From Jatrophihabitans sp964252635 (GTDB taxonomy: Bacteria > Actinomycetota > Actinomycetes > Mycobacteriales > Jatrophihabitantaceae), in NCBI RefSeq assembly GCF_964252635.1, contig NZ_CAXUNP010000001.1, positions 146,815 to 210,814 on the forward strand: a stretch of DNA of 64,000 bases. Direction: 5' to 3'. Shown here in pieces: positions 25,735-33,665 of the stretch. The notes under the pieces are model-generated. The model had not been told where the DNA came from, made no database searches, and saw nothing but the letters and a program-made list of their open reading frames with translations. How positions within the stretch are numbered: position 1 is the first letter of the stretch; each line of letters starts with the position of its first letter. Both the position numbers and the translations under genes were made by a program.

Positions 25735-26181
25735 ATGACAGCCCTGACGACCTCGGCCCGCGCCGAGCTGCTCTCCACCCGCCTCACCGCGCTGCGCGCC
25801 GAGCGCGACCAGGCCCAACTCGAACTCGTCGGCGGGGCGTCCGGCGACGCTGCAGACCGCGCGACCAACGTCGACGCGAACGTGCGCTTCGCGCTGCTCG
25901 AGCAGCGCATCCACGCCCTCGAACTCGAACTGGCCGAGCTGCCGCTGCGGCAGCGCCACGACGGCGAGGTGACCATCGGCGATGTCGTGGTCCTTGACCT
26001 CGGCGACGGCCGCGAGACCTTCCTCATCGGCAGCGTCGACGAGGCCACGGACGGTACCGAGGTGCTCACGCCCACCAGCCCGCTCGGCCGCGTCGTCGTC
26101 GGCGCTGCAGTCGGCGACACGGTCACCTACGAGCCGCGGCGCGGGCGCTCCATGCTCGCGACCATCGTCTCGGTCGAGTAG
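25735..26181 (+). CDS. GreA/GreB-like transcription elongation factor family protein
   Basis: 148 residues. The N-terminal half is a predicted coiled coil of two helices (LLSTRLTALRAERDQAQ and LLEQRIHALELELAEL). The C-terminal half is a GreA/GreB-type beta domain (TIGDVVVLDLGDGRETF; TPTSPLGRVVVGAAVGDTV). It may bind RNA polymerase in its secondary channel as Gre factors and Rnk do. The acidic coiled-coil tip of true GreA is not obvious, so it may not cleave transcripts. An AGGATCTGAG ribosome site precedes the ATG. Confidence 0.8.
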   Translation: MTALTTSARAELLSTRLTALRAERDQAQLELVGGASGDAADRATNVDANVRFALLEQRIHALELELAELPLRQRHDGEVTIGDVVVLDLGDGRETFLIGSVDEATDGTEVLTPTSPLGRVVVGAAVGDTVTYEPRRGRSMLATIVSVE

Positions 26182-26231
26182 TCCCCGCCGCGCCGTCGCA
26201 GGGTCCTCCCACGACCGCGACGGGGCGTGCC

Positions 26232-26246
26232 TACCCTCGTGCCGTG
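26232..26246 (+). promoter_or_regulatory. Probable leaderless promoter of dacA
   Basis: TACCCT (26232-26237) followed by six bases and the GTG start at 26244. The absence of a ribosome site fits a leaderless mRNA. The -35 is not clear. Confidence 0.45.
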
Positions 26247-27515
26247 CGGGGGCGACGGACGACGGGGGCAGTACTGGCGATAATCGCGATGCTGTCGCCG
26301 GGCGTGGCGGTGGCATCCCCCGCTCCGACGCCCAGCTCGTCGCCTGCCGCCCACTCCGTCCCGCCCGCGGCGCCGCGACCCACCGACCACGGCAACTCCC
26401 CGGAAGCACCCGACCCGCACCCACCGCGTGGCGGTCTCGGGCCCCAGGGGCAGGCCGTCGGCGGGACGGCACTGCTGACTCGGGGCACGGTGCTCCCGGC
26501 GGGGTCGCCGACACTGCCTCGGGACATCACCGCGCGGGCCTGGGTGGTGGCCGATCTCGACACCGGCGCCGTCGTCGCCGCCCGCGACCCGCACGGCCGC
26601 TACCAGCCGGCCAGCATCCAGAAGATCCTCACCGCCGTCACCCTGCTGCCGTTGCTGCCCGGGACGCGCCGCGTGACGGTCAGCCGCAGCGCGGCAGACA
26701 CCGAGGGGTCCCACGCCGGGCTCGTCGCCGGCGGCAGCTACACCGTCGACCAGATCTTCGAGGGTCTGCTGCTCGTGTCGGGCAACGACGCCGCCGAAGC
26801 TCTCGCCCAGGCCGCCGGCGGCCGCGCGCACACCGTCGGCCTCATGAACACCGAGGCGCGCACGCTCGGCGCCTACGACACCCTCGTGCAGACGCCCTCC
26901 GGGCTCGACGGCTGGCAGCAGCTCACCAGCGCCTACGACATGATGCTGTTCCTGCGCGCGGCGTCGGCGCAGCCGCGGTTCGTCGCCTACGACCGGACGC
27001 GCTCGCTGGTGCTGCCGAAGCAGAAGCGGGTCGGCGCGGTGCGCCTCGTCAACCAGAACCTCGACTTCCTCGACGAGATCCCCGGCGCGGTCGCCGCCAA
27101 GACGGGCTACACCGACGCTGCGCAGCACACCTTCGCCGGCGTGATCACCGACCGGGGCCAACGCTACGGGGTGGTGCTCATGCGGGCCCAGCGCTACCCC
27201 CAGGATCAGTACGTGCAGGCCGCGCGCCTCGTGCGCTGGGCCGCGGCGCTGCCGCACGGGACCGCGCCCGTCGGCCGCCTCGAGTCACCGCCGCAGGTGC
27301 GGCCGGCCGCAGCGACCTCGGGCACCGCGACGCGCAGCGGCACCCCGTCGTCGCCCGCACCCTCGCCGTCGGCGGCAACGGGCAAGGGCTCCGGCGGTGA
27401 CGGCGTCAAGGTGCTCGTCGCGGTCCTGCTGTTCGGTGCGTTCCTCTACTCGACCCGTCGCCTGCGCGGCCTGCGAGGGCCACCGCGGCGCCGGCGGGGT
27501 CCGGGCCCGCGCTGA
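26244..27515 (+). CDS. dacA: D-alanyl-D-alanine carboxypeptidase (PBP5/DacA type)
   Basis: 423-residue exported serine peptidase trimming the terminal D-Ala of peptidoglycan stem peptides. A signal sequence covers residues 1-25, followed by a Pro/Ser-rich stretch to about 90. Peptidase S11 motifs: SIQK (Ser124, Lys127), SGN (179-181) and KTG (286-288). A C-terminal Ser/Ala linker leads to a single membrane helix (VLVAVLLFGAFLYS) and an Arg-rich tail, so it is anchored to the outside of the membrane by its C-terminus. The GTG start is probably leaderless. Confidence 0.93.
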   Translation: MRGRRTTGAVLAIIAMLSPGVAVASPAPTPSSSPAAHSVPPAAPRPTDHGNSPEAPDPHPPRGGLGPQGQAVGGTALLTRGTVLPAGSPTLPRDITARAWVVADLDTGAVVAARDPHGRYQPASIQKILTAVTLLPLLPGTRRVTVSRSAADTEGSHAGLVAGGSYTVDQIFEGLLLVSGNDAAEALAQAAGGRAHTVGLMNTEARTLGAYDTLVQTPSGLDGWQQLTSAYDMMLFLRAASAQPRFVAYDRTRSLVLPKQKRVGAVRLVNQNLDFLDEIPGAVAAKTGYTDAAQHTFAGVITDRGQRYGVVLMRAQRYPQDQYVQAARLVRWAAALPHGTAPVGRLESPPQVRPAAATSGTATRSGTPSSPAPSPSAATGKGSGGDGVKVLVAVLLFGAFLYSTRRLRGLRGPPRRRRGPGPR

Positions 27516-28676
27516 TCAGCGCTGTTTGGGCTTGGTGGCCGCCCAGAAACCGACGGCACCGGCGACGATCCCCGCACCGACGAGGGTCGCGCCGACGCCC
27601 GCCGGCGTGACGCCCGTCGCCTCGGACGGCCGGCGGTCGACCATGGCCTCGGGCTCGATGATCGGGATCGAGTTGACGGTGCGGCCCTCGGCCGTGACCG
27701 TCGCGATCCACGCGCAGCAGAACAGCTGGAACCGCGCCACGAGCTGCACCCAGACGAGGATGGCCAGGACGCTGGCGAAGGGGCCCGCGGTCTCGCTCTT
27801 CGACGCGTGGGCGATCGTGTACGTGCCGACGATCTTCAGGATCTCGAAACCGACCGACGCCATCAGGCAGCCCCGGAACGCGACCTTCCGCTCGACCACC
27901 GCCTGCGGGACCTTGATGAGCAGCCACCAGAAGATGACGATGTCGGCCAGCGCCGCCACCGCGATCCCGACGACCTTCAGCAGCACGGTGGAGCCGGGCA
28001 GCGAGTCGAGGCCGACCGTCGAGATGATCTGCTGCGTCAGCGACGTGCCGACGACCGTCAGGCCGAGCGACACCACGATGCCGAGGCCGAGCCCGGTGAG
28101 GACGGCCAAGTTGCTCAGCCGGCTCATGACGAAGTTCTTCTTCGGCGGCTTGCGCCCCCATACCGCGTCCAGCGCCTGACGCAGGTTGCCGATCCAGCCG
28201 AGCCCGGTGAGTAGGAGCCCGGCGACGCCGACGATGCCGACGCTGGTGCGGTGGTCGATCGAGTGCTGCACCGACGTCTTGATGGTCTGCCCGAACGAGC
28301 CGGGGATGGCGTCGGTGATGTGGGAGAACAGGCTGCGTTGCAGGCCGGGGTCGTTGTAGAGCACGAAGCCGACGACGCTGACCGCGAGGAGCAGCAGCGG
28401 GAACAGGGCCAGGAAGCTGAAGTAGGTGATCGCCGCCGCGTACTGGTTGCCGTTGTTGCGCGTCAGCAGGGCATAGGCGTCGACCACGTGCTTGACCCCG
28501 GGGTGCTGGCGCTGGATCGTCGCCCACCGTCCGACGGCCTTGTCCTTGGCCTCGACGGCCTTCTCCTTGGCGGCCTTCTCCCTGGCGGCCCGCTCCTGGG
28601 CCTCGGCGCCCTTGTCCTGGGCGTCCACGGGCCTGGCCGGGGCCTCGTCCCTGGGTCGATCGACGACATCGGTCAT
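27516..28676 (-). CDS. YihY/BrkB-family membrane protein
   Basis: 386 residues. The first 55 are highly charged (repeated KEKA, AKDKAV) and likely coiled-coil, followed by the YihY core with six membrane helices. Core motifs include NNGNQYAAAITYFSFLALFP and RQALDAVWGRKP. Length without the charged region is normal for the family. YihY proteins are thought to be membrane-envelope or transporter-like, not RNase BN. Its end touches the dacA end in a convergent layout. Confidence 0.85.
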   Translation of the reverse strand: MTDVVDRPRDEAPARPVDAQDKGAEAQERAAREKAAKEKAVEAKDKAVGRWATIQRQHPGVKHVVDAYALLTRNNGNQYAAAITYFSFLALFPLLLLAVSVVGFVLYNDPGLQRSLFSHITDAIPGSFGQTIKTSVQHSIDHRTSVGIVGVAGLLLTGLGWIGNLRQALDAVWGRKPPKKNFVMSRLSNLAVLTGLGLGIVVSLGLTVVGTSLTQQIISTVGLDSLPGSTVLLKVVGIAVAALADIVIFWWLLIKVPQAVVERKVAFRGCLMASVGFEILKIVGTYTIAHASKSETAGPFASVLAILVWVQLVARFQLFCCAWIATVTAEGRTVNSIPIIEPEAMVDRRPSEATGVTPAGVGATLVGAGIVAGAVGFWAATKPKQR

Positions 28677-28685
28677 GCGCCCGTT

Positions 28686-29225
28686 CTACCCCCGGGTGGG
28701 CGTTTCTCCACCGAGCGGAAACTCGCGACCCCAAGCCCAGCTGCCGTCCGCGCCGCGGGTGAAGACCACGAAACGCTCGACGGGGAACCGGGCGACGAAG
28801 CCGGAGAGCTCCTCGTAGGCCTCGTCGAGCGCGGCCTCGTCGATCTGCTGGGCCACCGTGACGTGCGGGTGGTACGGGAAGTCGAGCGGGCGGTCCAAGG
28901 GCCCGCTGCGGACCGCGCCCTCGAGGATCTCGCACTGCGACACGCCCATCGCGACCTGGATGAACACGACGGGGGATGTCGGCCGGAACGTTCCGGTGCC
29001 CGCCAGGTGCATCATGAACGGCTCGACGGTGGTCGCGGCCTTGGCCAGGTGGGCCTCGACGTCGTCCATCGCGCTGACCGGCACCGGCGTCGGGGGCAGC
29101 AACGTCACGTGCGGGAAGACGAGGTCGGCCGCCGGGTCGCCGACCCGCCGGCGCCACGTCGTGAGCACCGAGGCATGGGGTTGCGGGATCGCCACCGCGA
29201 CCCCGAGCGTCGTCGTCGCACCCAT
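28686..29225 (-). CDS. 2'-5' RNA ligase-like 2H phosphoesterase
   Basis: 179 residues with the two HxT motifs of the 2H phosphoesterase fold: PHVTLLPP at about 39-46 and PHVTVAQQ at about 120-127. The catalytic layout is complete. It probably acts on cyclic phosphates or 2'-5' linkages of RNA ends. It ends 13 bases before the stop of the trpS gene upstream and precedes the YihY gene by nine bases, so the three are likely one operon. Confidence 0.85.
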   Translation of the reverse strand: MGATTTLGVAVAIPQPHASVLTTWRRRVGDPAADLVFPHVTLLPPTPVPVSAMDDVEAHLAKAATTVEPFMMHLAGTGTFRPTSPVVFIQVAMGVSQCEILEGAVRSGPLDRPLDFPYHPHVTVAQQIDEAALDEAYEELSGFVARFPVERFVVFTRGADGSWAWGREFPLGGETPTRG

Positions 29226-29238
29226 CAGCGAGCGCCCA

Positions 29239-30270
29239 TCAGCGGGGCCGGGCCAGCGGCGGCACGAACCCGACCCGGTCGTAGACGTCGTTGACGGTGG
29301 CCTCGGCGATCGGCCGGGCGCGTTCGGCGCCGCGGGCCAGGATCAGGTCGAGCTCCCCGGGGTCGGACATGGCCTCGTGGACCCGGGCGGCGAACGGCTC
29401 GGCGAAGGCCACGACGGCGTCGGCCACCGCCATCTTCAGCGCGCCGTAGCCCTGCCCGTCGAACTGGGCCGCAGCGGCGTCGGGGGTCGAGCCCGTGACG
29501 GCGGCGAGGATGACGAGCAGGTTCGAGACGCCGGGTTTGGCGACCGGGTCGAAGCGGACCTCGGTGCCGTCGTCGGTGACGGCCCGTTTGATCTTCTTGG
29601 TCAGGACCTTGGGGTCGTCCAGGAGGTTCAGCGTGCCGGCGTCGGGCAGCGACTTGCTCATCTTCGCGGTCGGGTCCTGGAGGTCCAGGATTTTGGCCGA
29701 CGCCTTGGGGATGAACGCGTCCGGGACGACGAAGGTGTCGCCGTAGCGGGTGTTGAAGCGCTGCGCGAGGTCGCGGGTGAGCTCGATGTGCTGGCGCTGG
29801 TCCTCGCCCACCGGCACCTGGTGGGCCTGGTAGATGAGGATGTCGGCGGCCTGCAGGATCGGGTAGGTGAGCAGCCCGACGCTGACCCGCTCTCCGCGCG
29901 CCGACTTGTCCTTGAACTGCGTCATCCGCCCCGCCTCGCCGTAGGCGGTGAGGCACTCGAGCACCCAGGACAGCTGCGTGTGACCGGGCACGTGGCTCTG
30001 CAGGAAGATCGCGCTGTGCTCGGGGTCGACGCCGGCGGCGAGCAGCTGCGCGACGGCCTGGTGGCTGCGCTGCCGCAGCACGGCGGGCTCCGGCGGGTCG
30101 GCGGTGATGGCGTGCAGGTCGGCCAGGAAGAAGAACACGTCGTGGTCGTGCTGCATCGTGACCCACTGCTTGGTGGCGCCGAGGTAGTTGCCGATGTGCT
30201 GGGACATCGAGGTGGGCTGGATACCCGAGAGCACCCGGGTGGAGGAGGAGGTCGGTGCTGTGGACGCCAC
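29239..30270 (-). CDS. trpS: Tryptophanyl-tRNA synthetase
   Basis: 343-residue class I synthetase charging tRNA-Trp. The HIGH-like motif is QHIGNYLG (residues about 23-30) and the KMSKS loop is present as KMSKSLPDAGTLN. RVLSGIQPTSMSQ opens the domain, and length is normal for the family. The start is uncertain: I chose the GTG at 30270, with a GGAAGAA element upstream; GTG 30288 would add six residues. It overlaps the upstream membrane-protein gene only if a much longer start (30324) were used. Confidence 0.9.
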   Translation of the reverse strand: MASTAPTSSSTRVLSGIQPTSMSQHIGNYLGATKQWVTMQHDHDVFFFLADLHAITADPPEPAVLRQRSHQAVAQLLAAGVDPEHSAIFLQSHVPGHTQLSWVLECLTAYGEAGRMTQFKDKSARGERVSVGLLTYPILQAADILIYQAHQVPVGEDQRQHIELTRDLAQRFNTRYGDTFVVPDAFIPKASAKILDLQDPTAKMSKSLPDAGTLNLLDDPKVLTKKIKRAVTDDGTEVRFDPVAKPGVSNLLVILAAVTGSTPDAAAAQFDGQGYGALKMAVADAVVAFAEPFAARVHEAMSDPGELDLILARGAERARPIAEATVNDVYDRVGFVPPLARPR

Positions 30271-30304
30271 GACAACCGATTCTTCCACTCTCGACGTAGC
30301 CGCT

Positions 30305-31636
30305 TCAGCTGGCCCGGGCGGCACCGGCGGCCGCCGTGTCGTCCCCGTCCGGCTGGGGCGGCGGGGTCAGGCGGACGCGCGCCACCCGGCGCCCCTCGAT
30401 GCGCACCACCGTCAGGCGTGCGCCGTCGTACTCGACGGTGTCGCCGGTGCGGGGCAGCCGGCCGAGCGACGCCATCACGTACCCGCCCAGTGTCGAGTAG
30501 GGCCCGTCCGGCAGCGAGACGCCGGACACCTCGCTGACCTCGTCCAGGTTCAGCCGGCCGTCCACCTCGACCTCGCCCCCGGCGAGACGGGACGACGCGA
30601 TCTCGTCGGCGTCGTACTCGTCGCGGATGTCGCCGATGACCTCCTCGATGAGGTCCTCCAGGGTGACGACGCCGTCGGTGCCGCCGTACTCGTCGACCAC
30701 GATCGCCATGTGATGGCCCTCGTCGCGCATCTCGGACAGCGCCGCCAGCACCCGCTTGCTGCCCGGCATGCTCTTCACGTCGCGGGCCACGCTGGCGATG
30801 GTGCGGTCGGGGTCGTGACGCAACGACGGCAGCAGCAGGTCGCGGATGTGCACGAACCCGACGACGTCGTCGTGGCCGCGCCCGGTGACCGGGTAGCGCG
30901 AGTGCGGCGAGTCGGCGGCCACCCGCGCCGCCCTGCTGACCGTCAGCGACCCGTCCAGGAACGTGACCTCGGTGCGCGGCACCATGACCTCGTCGATCGA
31001 GCGGCCGCCGGCGGCGAAGACGTCGTCGATGAGCGTGCGCTCGTCGCTGGACAACGACTCGTGGGCCGCAACCAGCCCGCGCAGCTCGTCGTCGCTGATC
31101 GGTTCGCGCCCGGCGTTCGGGTCGCCGCCGAGCAGCCGGACGACGCCGTTGGTCGAGCGTGACAGCAGCCAGATGATCGGGCGCAGGGCGGTGGCCACCC
31201 GGCTCAGCGGCGGCGCGAAGAACGCGGCCGCCTTCTCGGCCCGTTGCAGCCCGAGCCGCTTGGGGGCCAGCTCGCCGAGCACGAGCGTCACGAACGAGAT
31301 GATCAACGTGACGCCGACGACCCCGATGACGCTGGCCAGCCCGTGGCTGACCCCGTGCCGGTCAAGGGCATCGGCCGCGGTGTCGGACAGCGTGACCGCC
31401 CCGAACGCGCTGGACAGCAGCGCGGTCGACGTGACGCCGATCTGCACCGCGGCCAGGAAGCGGTTCGGGTCGGAGACGAGCTTGGCGACCGCCGCACCGG
31501 CGCGGCCGGACTCACCGAGCGCGCGGACCTGGCTCTCCCGCAGCGACACCAGCGCGATCTCGGCCGCGACGAAGACGCCCTCGATGAGGATCAGCACCAG
31601 GACGATGCCGATGTACAGCAGCGTCTGCCCGGCCAC
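30305..31636 (-). CDS. CNNM/CorC-family membrane protein (haemolysin-like)
   Basis: 443 residues. The N-terminal CNNM (DUF21) domain has about four membrane helices (VLVLILIEGVFVAAEIALVS at about 12-31). Two CBS domains lie at about 200-320 (VMVPRTEV; VVDEYGGTDGVVTLEDLIEEV), followed by a C-terminal CorC_HlyC domain (VEVDGRLNLDEVSEVSGV). Such proteins are implicated in Mg2+ or Co2+ efflux. It is on the same strand as trpS, 34 bases ahead. Confidence 0.9.
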   Translation of the reverse strand: MAGQTLLYIGIVLVLILIEGVFVAAEIALVSLRESQVRALGESGRAGAAVAKLVSDPNRFLAAVQIGVTSTALLSSAFGAVTLSDTAADALDRHGVSHGLASVIGVVGVTLIISFVTLVLGELAPKRLGLQRAEKAAAFFAPPLSRVATALRPIIWLLSRSTNGVVRLLGGDPNAGREPISDDELRGLVAAHESLSSDERTLIDDVFAAGGRSIDEVMVPRTEVTFLDGSLTVSRAARVAADSPHSRYPVTGRGHDDVVGFVHIRDLLLPSLRHDPDRTIASVARDVKSMPGSKRVLAALSEMRDEGHHMAIVVDEYGGTDGVVTLEDLIEEVIGDIRDEYDADEIASSRLAGGEVEVDGRLNLDEVSEVSGVSLPDGPYSTLGGYVMASLGRLPRTGDTVEYDGARLTVVRIEGRRVARVRLTPPPQPDGDDTAAAGAARAS

Positions 31637-31645
31637 ACGCCGAGT

Positions 31646-32530
31646 CTAGGCGGACGCGGCCCCTGCTGCGGACCGCGTCAGCGGCCGTGAACCCGTCGGC
31701 CGGCCCCTGCGTGCCGGCAGCAGCGGCGCGATGTCGGCTGACGGGGCGCTCCCGGCGAGCAGGACATCGGCGACGAGCGTCGGGTTGTCGGTCATCGGGA
31801 CGTGCCCGACACCCCCGAGCATGCGGTGGTCGGCGAACGGCAACCGTCGACGGGCCACCTGCGCCTGCCACGGCGGCAGCACGAGGTCACGGGCCGCCCA
31901 CGCGATCGTGACCGGGACGTCGAGCGCGATATCACGCTCGAACGGGGTAGCCGCTTCGAGCAGCACCGACAACGCGGGCCGCGCCCGCATGAACCCTCGG
32001 ATGTCGCCGCGCGCCTGGTCCGGTGACACCCGGGCCGGGTGCGCGGTGAGCATGCCGTACATGAGCTTGCGGCCGGCGCGAGTCTGGGCGACGTACTCGG
32101 CCCGTGTCCCCAGCCGACCCGTCATGGCGCGAGCGCGTTCGAAGATCTGGCGGGTGTAGGCGAACTGGCGGGCGTTCTCCCAGAAACCTGCGGGCGACAA
32201 GGCGGTGACGCTGCGCGCGTCGCCCTCGGCGCCGGCGCCCAGCGCGATGAGCCCACCGAGGGAGTTGCCGGCCACGTGCGGGCGGTCGAGGCCCTGGTCG
32301 GCGAGGAAGGCCTTGAACTCGGCGCGCAGCGTCTCCTCGACGGTGCGGCCCGCGAGCTCGAGGTCGGGCGACTGGCCGTGGCCGGGCAGGTCCACGAGGA
32401 TGACCTCGCGGTGGTCGGTGAGCCGGTCGAGCACCGGGTACCAGGCCTGCCGGCGGTGCGTCACGCCGTGCACCAGGACGAGCGGTTCGCCCGCGCCGTG
32501 CCGTTCACACACCAGCATCTGTGCGTCCAC
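31646..32530 (-). CDS. Alpha/beta-fold hydrolase
   Basis: 294-residue cytoplasmic hydrolase. The oxyanion motif is LVHGVTHRR, the nucleophile elbow GNSLGG (Ser at about 98) and the C-terminal His lies in VGHVPMTDNP. The lid region is about 120-190. The closest type is the small carboxylesterase/haloalkane-like family; substrate unknown. The C-terminal 30 residues are Arg/Pro-rich. It ends nine bases before the CNNM-type gene and could be in its transcript. Confidence 0.87.
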   Translation of the reverse strand: MDAQMLVCERHGAGEPLVLVHGVTHRRQAWYPVLDRLTDHREVILVDLPGHGQSPDLELAGRTVEETLRAEFKAFLADQGLDRPHVAGNSLGGLIALGAGAEGDARSVTALSPAGFWENARQFAYTRQIFERARAMTGRLGTRAEYVAQTRAGRKLMYGMLTAHPARVSPDQARGDIRGFMRARPALSVLLEAATPFERDIALDVPVTIAWAARDLVLPPWQAQVARRRLPFADHRMLGGVGHVPMTDNPTLVADVLLAGSAPSADIAPLLPARRGRPTGSRPLTRSAAGAASA

Positions 32531-32682
32531 CTTCTGCCGTCGGCCCGGCGCTGGGATCCATCCCCGCAGCCTGGCCGCAATCTTGCTGTAACTCTACGTC
32601 TCAGTGACCGTCACCACAGGACCACCCCGGATTCGGCGCAGAGTTTGCCGCGCAGAGCGAGGAGAAACCTCCACTCGATCCG

Positions 32683-33606
32683 ATGCTGTGGACAACGGCA
32701 CGACCGTGCACGGCCTGCACCACGATCGAGCCGGTGACCTGGCGGACGCTGGCGGCGGTGCAGAGCGGTGTCGTGCAGCGCCGCCAGCTCCGCGACCTCG
32801 GCCTGTCGGACGACCGCGTCGACCGGATGGCGCGTGCGGGCGCGCTGGTGCGCGTTGCGCGAGGTGTCTACCTTGTCGGCGGTGCACCGTGGACCTTCCA
32901 GGCCAAGCTCTGGACCGCCGTGCTGGCCACGCGCGGAGTGCTGTGCCTCGGCACTGCCGGACAGCTCTGGGGCGTGACCGATGCGGGTCCAGCCGTGCAC
33001 GTCGCGGTCCCTGCGCACCGCCGCGTCGTCAGCCCCACGGGTGTCGTCGTGCACCACCGGCGGTTGCACCCTGCTGACGTACGCAATCGCGACGATCTAC
33101 CGCTGACGTCGCGGAGCTGCACCGTCCTCGACCTCATGGCGACCCTGCCCCCGACCGACGCCGAGAGGCTCGCGGACCGGGCCCTCCAGCGTGGGTGGGT
33201 ACGGCCCGAGGCGCTATGTCGTCGCCTGGACGGCAGCCCACGAACACCCGGCAATGCTCAGCTCCGGCGCCTCGCAGCGCAGCTCCGGGACGGCGCGGCC
33301 GCCGAGTCCGAGCGAATCCTGCACCGGCTGTTACGACGCGCAGGCGTGACCGGTTGGCGACCCAACCACCGGGTGTGGTCCAACGGGGAGTTGGTGGCCG
33401 TCGTCGACGTGGCGTTCCCCGCGCAACGCCTGGCCATCGAGGTGGACGGCATGGCCCACCACGTCGATGTCGACCGGTTCCGGCGCGACCGCAGCCGACA
33501 GAATGCGCTGGTCAGCCTGGGCTGGACCGTGCTGCGCTTCACCTGGGCCGACCTCACCCAACGCCCGGGCTACGTGGTCGCGATGATCCAACGACTCGCG
33601 GCATGA
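32683..33606 (+). CDS. DUF559 protein with AbiEi-like N-terminal winged helix
   Basis: 307 residues. The N-terminal 60 residues resemble the type IV antitoxin AbiEi winged helix (LAAVQSGVVQRRQLRDLGLS, then GALVRVARGVYLV). The C-terminal 110 residues resemble DUF559, a PD-(D/E)XK-like nuclease fold: VAVVDVAFPAQRLAIEVDG, then RQNALVSLGWTVLRFTW. This pairing is common in actinobacteria and the function is unknown. A GTG at 32734 is an alternative start. It is alone and convergent with the MFS gene. Confidence 0.75.
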   Translation: MLWTTARPCTACTTIEPVTWRTLAAVQSGVVQRRQLRDLGLSDDRVDRMARAGALVRVARGVYLVGGAPWTFQAKLWTAVLATRGVLCLGTAGQLWGVTDAGPAVHVAVPAHRRVVSPTGVVVHHRRLHPADVRNRDDLPLTSRSCTVLDLMATLPPTDAERLADRALQRGWVRPEALCRRLDGSPRTPGNAQLRRLAAQLRDGAAAESERILHRLLRRAGVTGWRPNHRVWSNGELVAVVDVAFPAQRLAIEVDGMAHHVDVDRFRRDRSRQNALVSLGWTVLRFTWADLTQRPGYVVAMIQRLAA

Positions 33607-33607
33607 C

Positions 33608-33650
33608 GTGCGAAGACTTCACCGCGGCCGGCGCGGTGAAGTCTTCGCAC
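33608..33650. terminator. Bidirectional hairpin terminator
   Basis: Perfect 19-bp stem (33608-33626 with 33632-33650) and a five-base GCCGG loop. It sits between the convergent DUF559 and MFS genes, two bases after one stop and 15 after the other. It has no T-tract, as is usual in high-GC actinobacteria. Confidence 0.8.
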
Positions 33651-33665
33651 AACGTGGCCGAATGG

